64,000 nucleotides of DNA, taken from the NCBI RefSeq assembly GCF_002179965.1, contig NZ_NGUQ01000008.1, positions 62,001 through 126,000 on the forward strand, given 5' to 3'. Below are positions 1 through 8,848 of the stretch, in pieces. Each line of letters opens with the position of its first letter. The first letter of the stretch is position 1. The position numbers and the translations under genes were made by a program. This DNA is from Pandoraea sp. PE-S2T-3 (GTDB lineage: Bacteria; Pseudomonadota; Gammaproteobacteria; Burkholderiales; Burkholderiaceae). A model generated the notes under the pieces. It saw only the letters and a program-made list of their open reading frames with translations, ran no database searches and was not told the origin of the DNA.

Positions 1-11
1 GGGTCATCAGA

Positions 12-248
12 ATGCGCACCGAGTATTTCTTCTTCGACCCGGCGACGGGCATCGTCGTCCATCCCGACAAGTCCGTTGTACTCGAGACCACAATCCGGCA
101 CCTCAAGCGCATGAGCGCAACCTACGGCGCGTTCAGGTTTCCGGGCGGCCCTGCGGTCATGATGCGGCGCGTCGATGTCGCCCAACTGACACACGTGCCG
201 ATCGCCGAGGGGCGCAGCGTGCAGGATCTCTTCCGTCTGACGCAGTAA
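12..248 (+). CDS. hypothetical protein, 78 aa, possibly 5'-truncated by window edge
   Basis: This is a short open frame that I do not recognise. It begins MRTEYFFFDP and ends in DLFRLTQ. It has no signal peptide or membrane segment and a mixed, soluble composition. The frame stays open upstream of the ATG to the window edge, so the true start may lie outside. It converges on cobA, whose stop is at 326. A ribosome binding site cannot be judged because only 11 bases precede the ATG. It could be a genuine small gene or a chance frame in GC-rich DNA. Confidence 0.45.
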   Translation: MRTEYFFFDPATGIVVHPDKSVVLETTIRHLKRMSATYGAFRFPGGPAVMMRRVDVAQLTHVPIAEGRSVQDLFRLTQ

Positions 249-325
249 GGTCTTGTTCGCGGCAGGACGTGGGCCCGGTGCGTGGGGCTCCGGAACGTGC
301 CGTTGCTTTGTTATGCCGCGAAAGG

Positions 326-1117
326 TCAGGCGGCCAACGATGCGTCGGCGTGCATCGCAGGCGAGGACGTCGACACCTGCGCCTGCGCAAACGCCTCGCC
401 GATCAGCAGCACGCTCGGCTGCGTGCTGTCGAACCAGTTTGCCGCGACACCGCGCGAGATATCGTCCAACGTCATGACGACGCTGCGCTCCCGGGGTGTG
501 GTCGCGGCTTCGACAATGGCCACGGGCGTGGCAGCCGGCTTACCAGCAGCGATCAGTTCGCCGGCGATGCGTTGGGCGGCGTCGCGGCCCATGTAGTAGA
601 CCAGCGAATCGGCCGACGCTTGTGCGGTGATCTCAGCCGATTCCGGCGCCCGGCTCTGCGTGGCAAAAGCCACACTGCGGGCAACGCCGCGCAGCGTCAG
701 CGAGCTTTTCAGCGTGGCAGCACTGGCGAGCGCCGCCGTAATACCCGGCACGACTTCCACCGCAATACCGGCGGCCTCCAGTGCGCGCAACTCTTCGTCG
801 GCGCGCCCGAACAGCATCGGGTCGCCGCCCTTCAGGCGCACCACGAGCGCATGCGTGCGCGCGTTGTCGATCAACTGCTTGTTGATGAAGTGCTGTGCGC
901 TGGAGTGCTTGCCGCAACGCTTGCCCACGGCGATCAATTTCGCCTGCGGGCAAAGCGCGAGCATTTCCGGCTCGACCAGTGCGTCGTGAAGCACTACGTC
1001 AGCCTGCGCGAGCAAGCGTGCGCCGCGCACCGTAATCAGGTCTGCGGCGCCGGGGCCGGCACCGACCAGATAGACCTTGCCCGGAAGTGCGGCAGATTGC
1101 GAAGAAGTCACCGTCAT
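326..1117 (-). CDS. cobA: uroporphyrinogen-III C-methyltransferase (SUMT)
   Basis: This enzyme uses SAM to methylate uroporphyrinogen III at C2 and C7, giving precorrin-2, the precursor of siroheme. Siroheme is the cofactor of sulfite reductase, which explains its place after cysN. The N-terminus reads VYLVGAGPG, the SUMT glycine-rich signature. VRLKGGDPMLFGR is the second conserved SAM-site block, and the VPGITAALA block follows. I chose the ATG at 1117 (263 aa, normal for the family, starting MTVTSS) because the 36 residues upstream of it in the same frame look non-coding. No strong Shine-Dalgarno is visible just before it. It is the last gene of the cysH-cysD-cysN-cobA run on the minus strand. 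Confidence 0.93.
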   Translation of the reverse strand: MTVTSSQSAALPGKVYLVGAGPGAADLITVRGARLLAQADVVLHDALVEPEMLALCPQAKLIAVGKRCGKHSSAQHFINKQLIDNARTHALVVRLKGGDPMLFGRADEELRALEAAGIAVEVVPGITAALASAATLKSSLTLRGVARSVAFATQSRAPESAEITAQASADSLVYYMGRDAAQRIAGELIAAGKPAATPVAIVEAATTPRERSVVMTLDDISRGVAANWFDSTQPSVLLIGEAFAQAQVSTSSPAMHADASLAA

Positions 1118-1230
1118 GTTGCAGCCGTCGTCGTGAGGAGTGAGCGCCGGCCCCTTCGAGAGGGAGCCGTGCGCCGTGAAAAGCCGATGAGTACCTGTGA
1201 TTGACGCGTGATCGACGCGTGGCAAACCGG

Positions 1231-2532
1231 TTATGCCGCCAGCGAGCGGATCATGCCGGCGGCGACCGTGTGATGCGTCGCTTCGTCGATCAGCACGAAC
1301 GCGCCCGTGGCCGGGTTGGCGTCATACGTATCGGCGGCGAGCGGCTTTTGCAGGCTCAACTGCACGCGGCCGATGTCGTTCATCGCGAGCGTGGTCTTGT
1401 CCGTGCCATGCAGCAGCGTCGTCACGTCGAGCACCGTATCCACGCTGCCGATCTTCACATACACCGAGCTGGTCGCTTGCTTGAGCACGTACTTGCGCTG
1501 CGGCGCCAACGCGTCTTCATCGAACCAGCACACATCGGCAGACAGCTTGCGCGACGGTTGCAGGGCCGACTCAGCCGTGACAAATGTGTCGCCGCGCGAG
1601 ACATCCACATCCTCCGCCAGACGAATCGTCACGCACTGGCCGGCAAACGCTTCTTCGAGCAGACCGCGCGGGCCGACGATTTCGGCGACCGTCGCATCGC
1701 GCCCGGCGGGCAGTACGCGCAGCGCTTGACCGACGCGCACCGAACCCGATTCCACACGGCCCATGTAGCCCCGGAAGTCATCGGCGTGCGAGCCGTCCTG
1801 ACGTGCCACCAATTGCACCGGGAAGCGCAGTTCGCGGCCCGTTTGGGCGACCGGCAGCGATTCGAGTACGTCGAGCAGCGGCTCGTCCTGATACCAGGGC
1901 ATACGCTCGCTGGCCAGCACGATGTTGTCGCCCTTGAGCGCCGACACCGGCACGAAGCGAACGTCTTGCAGGCCGAGGCGGTGGGCCAGTTCCAGATAGG
2001 CTGCGCGAATCGCGTCGAACGTGGCTTCGCTGTAATCGACCAGATCCATCTTGTTGATGGCAACGATCACGTGTTGCAGGCCCAGCAGCTTGACGATGGC
2101 ACTGTGACGCTTCGTCTGTGCGAGCAACTCGGTCCGGCCATCGACTTCGGTCACGCGTGTGGCGTCGACCAGAATGATGGCGGCGTGAGCCGTCGACGCA
2201 CCGGTAACCATGTTGCGCGTGTATTGCTCGTGGCCCGGCGTGTCCGCGATGATGAACTTGCGGCGCGCCGTCGTGAAGTAGCGGTACGCCACGTCAATGG
2301 TGATGCCCTGCTCGCGCTCGGCTTCGAGGCCGTCGGTGAGCAGCGAGAAGTCGATATCTTCGCCGGCCGTGCGCTTGTGCTTGGCACGCGCGAGGGCCGA
2401 GAGCTGATCCGTCAGCACGGCCTTGCTGTCGTACAGCAGGCGGCCGATCAGCGTGCTCTTGCCGTCGTCGACGCTGCCTGCCGTGATGAAACGCAGCACG
2501 CCGAGATCTTCTTGGTGAGGGGTGAGGCTCAT
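1231..2532 (-). CDS. cysN: sulfate adenylyltransferase subunit 1 (GTPase)
   Basis: CysN is the GTP-hydrolysing subunit of ATP sulfurylase. GTP hydrolysis drives formation of adenosine 5'-phosphosulfate from sulfate and ATP by CysD. The G1 loop is GSVDDGKST near the N-terminus, followed by DTPGHEQYTRNM (G3) and NKMDLVD (G4), the elongation-factor-like pattern of the family. The ATG at 2532 gives 433 residues starting MSLTPHQED. A GTG four codons upstream is also possible. There is no fused CysC (APS kinase) domain, which fits a pathway that reduces APS directly. It follows cysD with a gap of about 150 bp. Confidence 0.95.
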   Translation of the reverse strand: MSLTPHQEDLGVLRFITAGSVDDGKSTLIGRLLYDSKAVLTDQLSALARAKHKRTAGEDIDFSLLTDGLEAEREQGITIDVAYRYFTTARRKFIIADTPGHEQYTRNMVTGASTAHAAIILVDATRVTEVDGRTELLAQTKRHSAIVKLLGLQHVIVAINKMDLVDYSEATFDAIRAAYLELAHRLGLQDVRFVPVSALKGDNIVLASERMPWYQDEPLLDVLESLPVAQTGRELRFPVQLVARQDGSHADDFRGYMGRVESGSVRVGQALRVLPAGRDATVAEIVGPRGLLEEAFAGQCVTIRLAEDVDVSRGDTFVTAESALQPSRKLSADVCWFDEDALAPQRKYVLKQATSSVYVKIGSVDTVLDVTTLLHGTDKTTLAMNDIGRVQLSLQKPLAADTYDANPATGAFVLIDEATHHTVAAGMIRSLAA

Positions 2533-2680
2533 GGTCAAATCCACTCGAATCCGTGGCCCCGGCGCTTGCGCGCAATCTGCTGCGCGCGCCGGCGGGCCGT
2601 TATTTCCGTTAGCTCAAAAAGCCGGGGTGCTCTGTCGCTCGACGATCACTCGTAGCTCGTGATGTCTGGCGTCATGCGAC

Positions 2681-3628
2681 TTAGAAGTAACCCTGTTTCT
2701 TGCGCTGCTCCATCGCTGCCTCGGACGCTTGATCGTCCATGCGCGTGGCGCCGCGCTCGGTGATATCGGTCACGGCCGTCTCGGCGATGATTTCCACCGG
2801 GCTGGCGGCGACGCTGGCCACCGGGCACGTGCAGCTGATGTCGCCGACCGTGCGAAAACGCACCGACGCCAACTCGCTCGACTCATCGTCCTGTTTCGGC
2901 GTGAGCGGCGTCACCGGCACCAGCAAGCCGTTGCGGCGCACGATCTCGCGCTCATGCGCGTAATAGATCGACGGCAGATCGAGATTCTCGCGAGCGATGT
3001 ATTGCCACACGTCGAGTTCGGTCCAGTTCGAAATCGGGAACACACGCAGGTGCTCGCCGTTGTGCAGACGCGCGTTGAACAGATGCCACAGTTCCGGGCG
3101 CTGCGCCTTCGGGTCCCACTGGCCGAATTCGTCGCGGAACGAGAAGATGCGCTCTTTCGCACGGGCCTTCTCTTCGTCGCGGCGCGCGCCGCCGATCATC
3201 GCGTCGAAGCCGTGTTCGGCAATCGTCTCGAGCAGCGTGACGGCCTGCGCGGCGTTGCGCGAATCGGTTTCACGACGCAGACGCACCGTGCCGCGCTGAA
3301 TCGAATCTTCCACGTGACCGACGATCAGTTCGGCGCCGAGTGCCTTGGCATGACGGTCGCGGAACTCGATGACTTCCGGGTAGTTATGGCCGGTGTCGAT
3401 GTGCACGAGCGGGAACGGCAGCACCGTCTTGCGGTTCGGGCCAAGACCGAAGGCCTTGAGCGCGAGGTGCAGCACCACGACAGAATCCTTGCCGCCCGAG
3501 AACAGCAGCGCGGGTTTGCGGCACTCGGCCACCACTTCGCGCAGGATGTACATCGATTCCGCTTCCAGCCAGTCCAGATGATCCATCCGCGCGCCGCTGG
3601 CCTGCGCGACTTCGTGCATCGCACCCAT
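2681..3628 (-). CDS. cysD: sulfate adenylyltransferase subunit 2
   Basis: CysD is the catalytic ATP-alpha-hydrolase subunit of ATP sulfurylase and makes APS from sulfate. LLFSGGKDSVV is the PP-loop that binds ATP, and HIDTGHNYPEV is a further family hallmark. The length of 315 aa is typical. The ATG at 3628 is supported by GGAAGG seven bases upstream; a later ATG at 3586 (MDHLDWLEAES) would give the shorter form seen in some relatives. It lies between cysH and cysN in one operon. Confidence 0.95.
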   Translation of the reverse strand: MGAMHEVAQASGARMDHLDWLEAESMYILREVVAECRKPALLFSGGKDSVVVLHLALKAFGLGPNRKTVLPFPLVHIDTGHNYPEVIEFRDRHAKALGAELIVGHVEDSIQRGTVRLRRETDSRNAAQAVTLLETIAEHGFDAMIGGARRDEEKARAKERIFSFRDEFGQWDPKAQRPELWHLFNARLHNGEHLRVFPISNWTELDVWQYIARENLDLPSIYYAHEREIVRRNGLLVPVTPLTPKQDDESSELASVRFRTVGDISCTCPVASVAASPVEIIAETAVTDITERGATRMDDQASEAAMEQRKKQGYF

Positions 3629-3742
3629 AGTGTTCCCTTCCTTGACGATTCCGTGATTCGTTTTGCTTCGATGCGTCGCTCGCGGCCTATTCGTGAAGCG
3701 CGGCGTCGCATCGCATGGTGTTGTTGGTCTGTCGCGTGCGCG

Positions 3743-4555
3743 TCAGTTCGACTGCACCGAGACCGGGATCTTGCTCAGGTTGCCCGCGTGCAGCCCGCAT
3801 TCCTTGCTGTCGCGCGACTCCCACCACCAGCGGCCCGCCCGGCTGTCTTCACCGGGACGGATCGCTCGGGTACACGGTTCACACCCGATGCTCGGGTAGC
3901 CGCGCGCGTGCAGCGGGTTGACCGGCACATCTCGCGCGGTGAGGTACGCCCACACCTGCGCTTCCGTCCAGTCGAACAGCGGGTTGTACTTGGCGATACC
4001 GCGTGCCTCGTCTTGCTCGGCGAATGCCAGCTCGCCACGCGTCACCGACTGCTCGCGACGCTGGCCCGTGAGCCATGCGTCGGCATCGGCCAACGCACGG
4101 CCGAGCGGCTCGACCTTGCGAATCTGGCAGCAGGCCTTGCGCAGGTCCACGCTTTCATAGAACGCGTTAGCGCCGTGCTCGCTGACGTATTGCGCTACCG
4201 CGTCGGGCTGCGGCGTGTACTGCACCACGTCGTAGCCGTAGCGCGCCTTGATCTTGTCGATCATGCCGACGGTCTCGTCGTGCAGTCGACCAGTGTTGAG
4301 CGAGAAGATCGTGATCGGCAGTTGCTGGCGCAGAATGACGTGCGTAATCAGCATGTCTTCGGCGGCCAGACTGCTCGCAAACTTCACGTTGCGATGCAGC
4401 GAGGCGATGCGCGCCAGGCGCTCGGCCAGCACGGCCTCCATGTCATCGAGCAGTGCCGCGTCCAACTGTTCGGCGTGCGCGACGGTCGACGGCACGGCAG
4501 CCGGGGAAGCGGGCGATGCAGACACCGCCGGCTGCCAACGGGATTCGTTTCGCAT
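3743..4555 (-). CDS. cysH: adenylyl-sulfate (APS) reductase, iron-sulfur type
   Basis: This enzyme reduces activated sulfate to sulfite with thioredoxin or glutathione as donor. Residues C142, C143, C225 and C228 (ACCQIRK and GCEPCTRAI) are the ligands of the [4Fe-4S] cluster. That cluster marks the APS-using bacterial class rather than the PAPS-using enterobacterial class. The catalytic cysteine is C253 in ECGLH. The APS preference agrees with the absence of cysC. The length is 270 aa with an ATG at 4555. It lies 30 bp after the TauE/SafE gene. Annotation pipelines often call it phosphoadenylyl-sulfate reductase, which would be the wrong substrate here. Confidence 0.94.
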   Translation of the reverse strand: MRNESRWQPAVSASPASPAAVPSTVAHAEQLDAALLDDMEAVLAERLARIASLHRNVKFASSLAAEDMLITHVILRQQLPITIFSLNTGRLHDETVGMIDKIKARYGYDVVQYTPQPDAVAQYVSEHGANAFYESVDLRKACCQIRKVEPLGRALADADAWLTGQRREQSVTRGELAFAEQDEARGIAKYNPLFDWTEAQVWAYLTARDVPVNPLHARGYPSIGCEPCTRAIRPGEDSRAGRWWWESRDSKECGLHAGNLSKIPVSVQSN

Positions 4556-4585
4556 GTCGCGAACTCCTTGTTTTATGTGGGGGTG

Positions 4586-5362
4586 TCAGCCGACCAGCTT
4601 GACTGCTGCGAGCGTGAGCGTGGCCGCCAGCGCCCCGCGCACGATGCGCTCGGGCAAATGACGGGTAAGCTTCGCGCCCAGCCAGATTCCTGGCAGCGAG
4701 CCGATCAACAAACTGCCGAGCAGTGCCCAGTGCACCGTCTCAAGCCAGATATGGCCCAGCGCCGCAATCGCCGTGAGCGGCACCGCGTAGGCGATATCCG
4801 TACCGGCGACTTCTGCCGGTTCCAACTGGGGATACAGCATCAGGATCAGCGTCGCGCCAACTGCGCCGGCGCCAATCGAGGAAATCGTCACGAGCACGCC
4901 GATGACCGCGCCCACGAGGACCGTGGCAATCGTCTGCGTGCGGCCCGTCAGTTGCCAGTTCGGGTGCGCCCGCAGTGCCGCCAGCAACTTGGCGCGGAAC
5001 AGGAGCGAGAGCACCGTGAGCAGCACCGAGGCGGCAATCGTCAGTTTGATGACGTGCAAGGCGCTGTCCTCGATGCCGCCAAGGCGCTTCAACCCGAGAA
5101 TGGTCACCAGCGCCGCCGGCAGCGCGCCGAGCGTGAGGCGTCGCACGATATGCCACTTCACGTGGCCGTGCGAGCGGTGTGCGACCGTGCCGAAACTCTT
5201 GGTGACGGCGGCAAACGCCAGATCGGTGCCCACGGCGACCGGCGCCGAGTAACCCAGCAGCAGCGTCAGCAGTGGCGTCATCAGCGAGCCGCCGCCCACC
5301 CCGGTCAGGCCGACCAGCAGGCCGACGCCAAATCCGGAAATGGGTTCGAGCCACAGCGACAT
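4586..5362 (-). CDS. TSUP (TauE/SafE) family membrane permease
   Basis: This integral inner-membrane protein of 258 aa has about eight hydrophobic segments. The TauE/SafE fold shows in the opening GFGVGLLVGLTGVGGGS and in the matching second-half glycine-rich segment SSIGAGAVG. The family moves sulfite, sulfonates or other sulfur anions. Its position as first gene of the sulfate-reduction run, 30 bp before cysH and facing cysB, suggests sulfate import or sulfite efflux. Direction and substrate cannot be read from the sequence. Its promoter should lie in the 5363-5494 interval shared with cysB. Confidence 0.85.
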   Translation of the reverse strand: MSLWLEPISGFGVGLLVGLTGVGGGSLMTPLLTLLLGYSAPVAVGTDLAFAAVTKSFGTVAHRSHGHVKWHIVRRLTLGALPAALVTILGLKRLGGIEDSALHVIKLTIAASVLLTVLSLLFRAKLLAALRAHPNWQLTGRTQTIATVLVGAVIGVLVTISSIGAGAVGATLILMLYPQLEPAEVAGTDIAYAVPLTAIAALGHIWLETVHWALLGSLLIGSLPGIWLGAKLTRHLPERIVRGALAATLTLAAVKLVG

Positions 5363-5399
5363 GTATGACGTTCCTGATGGGTCTAAATGACTGAAAGGA

Positions 5400-5430
5400 A
5401 TAACGTTATCGAAACAGTGGCACCCACTGT
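5400..5430. promoter_or_regulatory. paired palindromes in the permease/cysB divergent promoter
   Basis: The 132-bp divergent interval holds a perfect 10-bp palindrome, ATAACGTTAT (5400-5409). It also holds a perfect inverted repeat with 7-bp arms, ACAGTGG-CAC-CCACTGT (5414-5430). These are plausible binding sites for CysB or another sulfur regulator. Assignment to CysB is inference, because CysB sites are degenerate. Confidence 0.5.
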
Positions 5431-5450
5431 AATGAAAACGCTATATACTT

Positions 5451-5472
5451 CAAACGAATTAAAAATTGTTTG
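5451..5472. promoter_or_regulatory. AT-rich dyad upstream of cysB
   Basis: CAAAC at 5451-5455 and GTTTG at 5468-5472 form an inverted repeat around an AT-rich centre, 23 bp before the cysB ATG. The whole 5440-5494 stretch is strikingly AT-rich for this genome. It probably holds the cysB promoter and an autoregulatory LysR-type site. No exact -35/-10 pair is claimed. Confidence 0.4.
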
Positions 5473-5494
5473 TATATTTTCTAAAGTTATACAA

Positions 5495-6436
5495 ATGAAC
5501 CTGCACCAGTTCCGTTTTGTGCGCGAGGCCGTTCGTCAGAACTTCAATCTGACGGAAGCGGCCAAGGCGCTGTTCACCTCCCAGCCTGGGGTTTCAAAGG
5601 CGATCATCGAGCTAGAAGAAGAGCTGGGTGTCGACATCTTTGCCCGTCATGGCAAGCGCGTCCGTAACCTGACGGAGCCGGGGCGCATCATTTTCGAGTC
5701 CATCGAGCGGATCTTGCTCGAGGTCGAGAGCCTCAAGCGCATCGGCAAGGACTACGCCGCACAGGATCAGGGCAACCTGACCATTGCGACGACCCACACG
5801 CAGGCGCGATATTCGCTGCCGCACGCGGTGGCCGAGTTCAAGCGTCGTTACCCGAAGGTGCGTCTGTCGATCCTGCAAGGCAGTCCGACGCAGATCGCCG
5901 AGATGGTGCTGCACGATCAGGCCGATCTGGCCATCGCGACGGAAGCCATCGCGGGCTATAAAGATCTGGTCTCGCTGCCGTGCTATCAGTGGCAGCACGT
6001 GGCCGTGGTGCCGCCTGACCATCCGTTGTTGCAACTGTCGTCGGTCGGCATCGAGGATCTGGCGAAGTACCCGCTGATCACTTACGACCCTCAGTTCGCC
6101 GGGCGCGCCAAGATCGATCAGGCGTTTGCGCTGCGCCATGTGCAGCCGGACATCGTGCTCGAAGCCATCGACGCGGACGTCATCAAGACTTACGTGGAGC
6201 TGGGGTTAGGCGTGGGCATTCTGGCGGGCGTGGCGTTCGACCCCGAGCGCGATCGCAATCTCCGCGCGCTTCAGGTCGGCCATCTGTTCGGCACGAACGT
6301 CACCCGTGTGGCGCTCAAGCAAGGCGCTTACCTGCGCGGCTATGTGTATACGATGGTCGAGCTGCTGTCGCCGATTCTCACGCGCAAGCTGGTCGAACAG
6401 GCCTTGCGCGGCGAGCACGAAAGCTACGAGCTCTGA
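5495..6436 (+). CDS. cysB: LysR-family transcriptional regulator CysB
   Basis: CysB activates the cys genes under sulfur limitation, with N-acetylserine as the usual inducer. The winged helix-turn-helix occupies about residues 1-60 (MNLHQFRFVREAVRQ, then LTEAAKALFTSQPGVSKAI). The remaining ~250 residues form the LysR effector domain, including the TTHTQARYSLP block typical of CysB and Cbl. The ATG at 5495 gives 313 aa. An in-frame start 36 codons earlier would add residues unlike any LysR N-terminus. It is divergent from the permease-cysH-cysD-cysN-cobA operon that it presumably controls. Confidence 0.93.
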   Translation: MNLHQFRFVREAVRQNFNLTEAAKALFTSQPGVSKAIIELEEELGVDIFARHGKRVRNLTEPGRIIFESIERILLEVESLKRIGKDYAAQDQGNLTIATTHTQARYSLPHAVAEFKRRYPKVRLSILQGSPTQIAEMVLHDQADLAIATEAIAGYKDLVSLPCYQWQHVAVVPPDHPLLQLSSVGIEDLAKYPLITYDPQFAGRAKIDQAFALRHVQPDIVLEAIDADVIKTYVELGLGVGILAGVAFDPERDRNLRALQVGHLFGTNVTRVALKQGAYLRGYVYTMVELLSPILTRKLVEQALRGEHESYEL

Positions 6437-6497
6437 CGTCGCGCGGGGACGGCCCCGTTTAGCCCCTCCACCCGCCATCCCCCTCCCGATCGCATCA

Positions 6498-6530
6498 GGC
6501 GCTGCTATCCAATAGCAGCGCCTTTGTTTT
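6498..6530 (+). terminator. rho-independent terminator after cysB
   Basis: A perfect 11-bp stem (GGCGCTGCTAT paired with ATAGCAGCGCC, 6498-6508 and 6512-6522) with a 3-base loop is followed by TTTGTTTT. It lies about 60 bp after the cysB stop. Confidence 0.92.
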
Positions 6531-6617
6531 ATGTGGCTCGCAAGCCGGTCTTTTGACAGCGTTTGCGCGGCTCGCAGCGTACGGTATCCTTGCGTGATTC
6601 GACCAAAAGGAGACCCC

Positions 6618-7787
6618 ATGCGCTCACCCCTTCGCGGTATTCGCCTGTCGGGCGTGTTACTCGCCATGACCCTGACGGGTGTGGTGACGGCAGCACACGC
6701 CGACATTACCGTCGGCATCGATCTGTCATCTACCGGCCCGGCTGCGGCCATCGGTATTGCCAGCAAGAACGCCATGCAGTTGTGGCCCGACGAGATCGGG
6801 GGGCAGAAGGCGCATTACATCTTCCTGGACGATGGCTCCGACCCTGGCACCGCGGTGAAGAATGCCCGCAAGCTCATGAGCGAGAACAAGGTCGACGTCA
6901 TCGTTGGCCCGAACATCACGCCGAGCGCCTTGGCGATGCTCGATCCGATCTCGGAAGCCAGCACGCCGATGATCACGCTCATCGGGTCGGCCGTGGCGGT
7001 TGAGCCGCAGGATGCCAAGCGCCGCTGGGCGTTCAAGATGGCGGCCAACGATTCGGCCATGGCCGACGTGATGACGCGCTATATGGCGAACCACGGCATC
7101 AAGACCGTTGGTTTCATTGGCTTTGCCGACGCTTACGGTGAGAGCTGGTGGAAAGAATTCTCGAAGTTTGCCGAGCTGCGCAAATTGAAGATCGTCGCGC
7201 AGGAGCGTTTCAACCGCACTGACACGAGCGTGACCGGACAGGTACTCAAGGTCATGGCGGCCAAGCCCGACGCGATTCTCGTGGCTGGCTCGGGCACGCC
7301 TGCGGCACTGCCGCAGCGCACGCTGCAAGAGCGTGGGTATGCCGGCAAGATCTATCAGACGCATGGCATCGCGACCTATGACTTCGTGCGCGTAGGCGGC
7401 AAGGATGTCGAAGGCACGCTGTTCCCGACGCAACCGGGTGTTGTCGCCAAGACGCTGCCCGCAGGGCATCCGGCACGTACTGCTGCGCTGGCGTTCACGA
7501 AGAAGTACGAGACGAAGTACGGCGTGGATACGGTGACGCAGTTTGCTGCCGATGCTTATGGCGTGTGGGACTTGCTCAACGATGCGGTGCCTCGCGCAGT
7601 CAAGACGGCGCAGCCGGGTACGCCGGCGTTCCGTGCGGCGTTGCGCGATGCGCTCGAATCGACGCATAACCTGGCGATTCCCAACGGCATCATGAATCTG
7701 AGCCCGGCCGATCACGTTGGTCTGGACCAGCGCGCGGGCGTGATGGGCCAGATCAAGAACGGCAAGTTCGTGTACGTCTCGGACTGA
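6618..7787 (+). CDS. periplasmic substrate-binding protein, branched-chain amino acid type
   Basis: This is a type 1 periplasmic binding protein of the LivK/amide class. It carries a Sec signal peptide (MRSPLRGIRL, hydrophobic core, AHA at the cleavage site). Mature sequence starts near ADITVGIDLSSTGPAAAIG, typical of the family. The ATG at 6618 has AAAAGGAGA just upstream; 389 aa is normal. No permease or ATPase gene is adjacent, so it is an orphan receptor that must use a transporter encoded elsewhere or a signalling partner. It ends 7 bp before the dehydrogenase gene and is probably co-transcribed with it. The ligand is unknown. Confidence 0.88.
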   Translation: MRSPLRGIRLSGVLLAMTLTGVVTAAHADITVGIDLSSTGPAAAIGIASKNAMQLWPDEIGGQKAHYIFLDDGSDPGTAVKNARKLMSENKVDVIVGPNITPSALAMLDPISEASTPMITLIGSAVAVEPQDAKRRWAFKMAANDSAMADVMTRYMANHGIKTVGFIGFADAYGESWWKEFSKFAELRKLKIVAQERFNRTDTSVTGQVLKVMAAKPDAILVAGSGTPAALPQRTLQERGYAGKIYQTHGIATYDFVRVGGKDVEGTLFPTQPGVVAKTLPAGHPARTAALAFTKKYETKYGVDTVTQFAADAYGVWDLLNDAVPRAVKTAQPGTPAFRAALRDALESTHNLAIPNGIMNLSPADHVGLDQRAGVMGQIKNGKFVYVSD

Positions 7788-7794
7788 TCGCGGC

Positions 7795-8679
7795 ATGACG
7801 ACATACACCATTGCATTTATCGGTCTGGGCGCGATGGGCGGCCAGATGGTGCGTCATTTGATGGCGGCGGGTCACAAGTTGCACGTCTACGCGCGGCGCC
7901 CGGAAGCTGCGGCTGCGTACGTTGAGAATGGCGCACGGGCGTTTTCGAGCCCTGCGCAGGCAGCGGCGGAAGCCGACTTCGTGATCACCAACGTGACCAC
8001 CACGCACGACGTTGAGCAGGTTCTGCTTGGCGAAGACGGCGTGATCCATGGTGCACGGCCCGGCACGATCTGCATCGACCACAGCACGATCTCGGCGGAG
8101 GCCACCCGTCGTATGGCGGTGCGTCTGGCACGCGAGGGCATTCAGTTGGTGGATGCGCCCGTGTCGGGTGGGCCGTCGCGGGCAGCGGACGCGTCGCTGT
8201 CGATCATGGTCGGAGCACCGCGCGAGGCGTTCGAGAAGGTGAAGCCGTTGCTGGCGACGCTGGGCACGACGATCACGCACGTTGGCGACACGGGGGCGGG
8301 TCAGGTGGCGAAGGCCTGCAACCAGATCGTTCAGGTGATCAACATCCAGGGGATAGCCGAAGCGATGTTGTTTGCCGCCAGAAACGGCGTGGATCAGGAC
8401 AAGGTCATCGAGGCGATTTCGCAGGGACTGGCGGGCAGCCGCATGCTGGACATGATGGGGCCGAAGATGGCGCACCGGGACTTCTCGGCGGGCATTGAGG
8501 CACGGCTGCACGACAAGGACTTCTCGATGATTCTGGACGCCGTGGCGGACGCGGGGCTGGCGTTGCCTGCGCTGTCACTGGTGAAGGGACAGTTGTCGAC
8601 GCTGATGGAAAACGGCTGGGGGCACGACGACACGTCGTCGTTGCTGCGCGTGCTGGAAGGCCAGCAAAAGCTGCATTGA
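7795..8679 (+). CDS. beta-hydroxyacid dehydrogenase family NAD(P)-dependent oxidoreductase
   Basis: This belongs to the 3-hydroxyisobutyrate dehydrogenase / tartronate semialdehyde reductase (GarR) family. FIGLGAMGGQM is the N-terminal Rossmann motif, DAPVSGGPSRA the substrate-binding block, and GAGQVAKACNQ carries the catalytic lysine. The length of 294 aa is standard. It follows the binding protein by 7 bp, so the pair may serve uptake and oxidation of a hydroxy acid. Whether it acts on hydroxyisobutyrate, tartronate semialdehyde or another beta-hydroxyacid cannot be decided from the sequence. Confidence 0.88.
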   Translation: MTTYTIAFIGLGAMGGQMVRHLMAAGHKLHVYARRPEAAAAYVENGARAFSSPAQAAAEADFVITNVTTTHDVEQVLLGEDGVIHGARPGTICIDHSTISAEATRRMAVRLAREGIQLVDAPVSGGPSRAADASLSIMVGAPREAFEKVKPLLATLGTTITHVGDTGAGQVAKACNQIVQVINIQGIAEAMLFAARNGVDQDKVIEAISQGLAGSRMLDMMGPKMAHRDFSAGIEARLHDKDFSMILDAVADAGLALPALSLVKGQLSTLMENGWGHDDTSSLLRVLEGQQKLH

Positions 8680-8743
8680 GCATGACGAACGCCGGGTCTG
8701 GGGGACGAAATATCCGGCCCGGCGTTTGATATTGTCGATGGGC

Positions 8744-8772
8744 TTGTGGGCATCGAAAAATTCGGTCATAAT
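8744..8772 (+). promoter_or_regulatory. predicted sigma-70 promoter of tRNA-Leu
   Basis: TTGTGG (8744-8749) and CATAAT (8767-8772) are spaced by 17 bp and lie about 75 bp before the tRNA. Both are close to consensus. Confidence 0.6.
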
Positions 8773-8848
8773 CTCGCCTTCGTCCGGTAGCCGAACAGGC
8801 CAACAAGACGAGTATCACGCTGCGACACCGTTCGGTGAACGCACACCT

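Noticed and set aside
326-1225. Longer cobA starting at 1225
   Set aside because: The extra 36 residues do not resemble any SUMT N-terminus; the SUMT motif begins soon after the ATG at 1117.
2729-5368. 879-codon plus-strand open frame opposite cysD, cysH and the permease
   Set aside because: It runs antisense to three well-recognised genes and has a random, Arg/His-rich composition with no motif.
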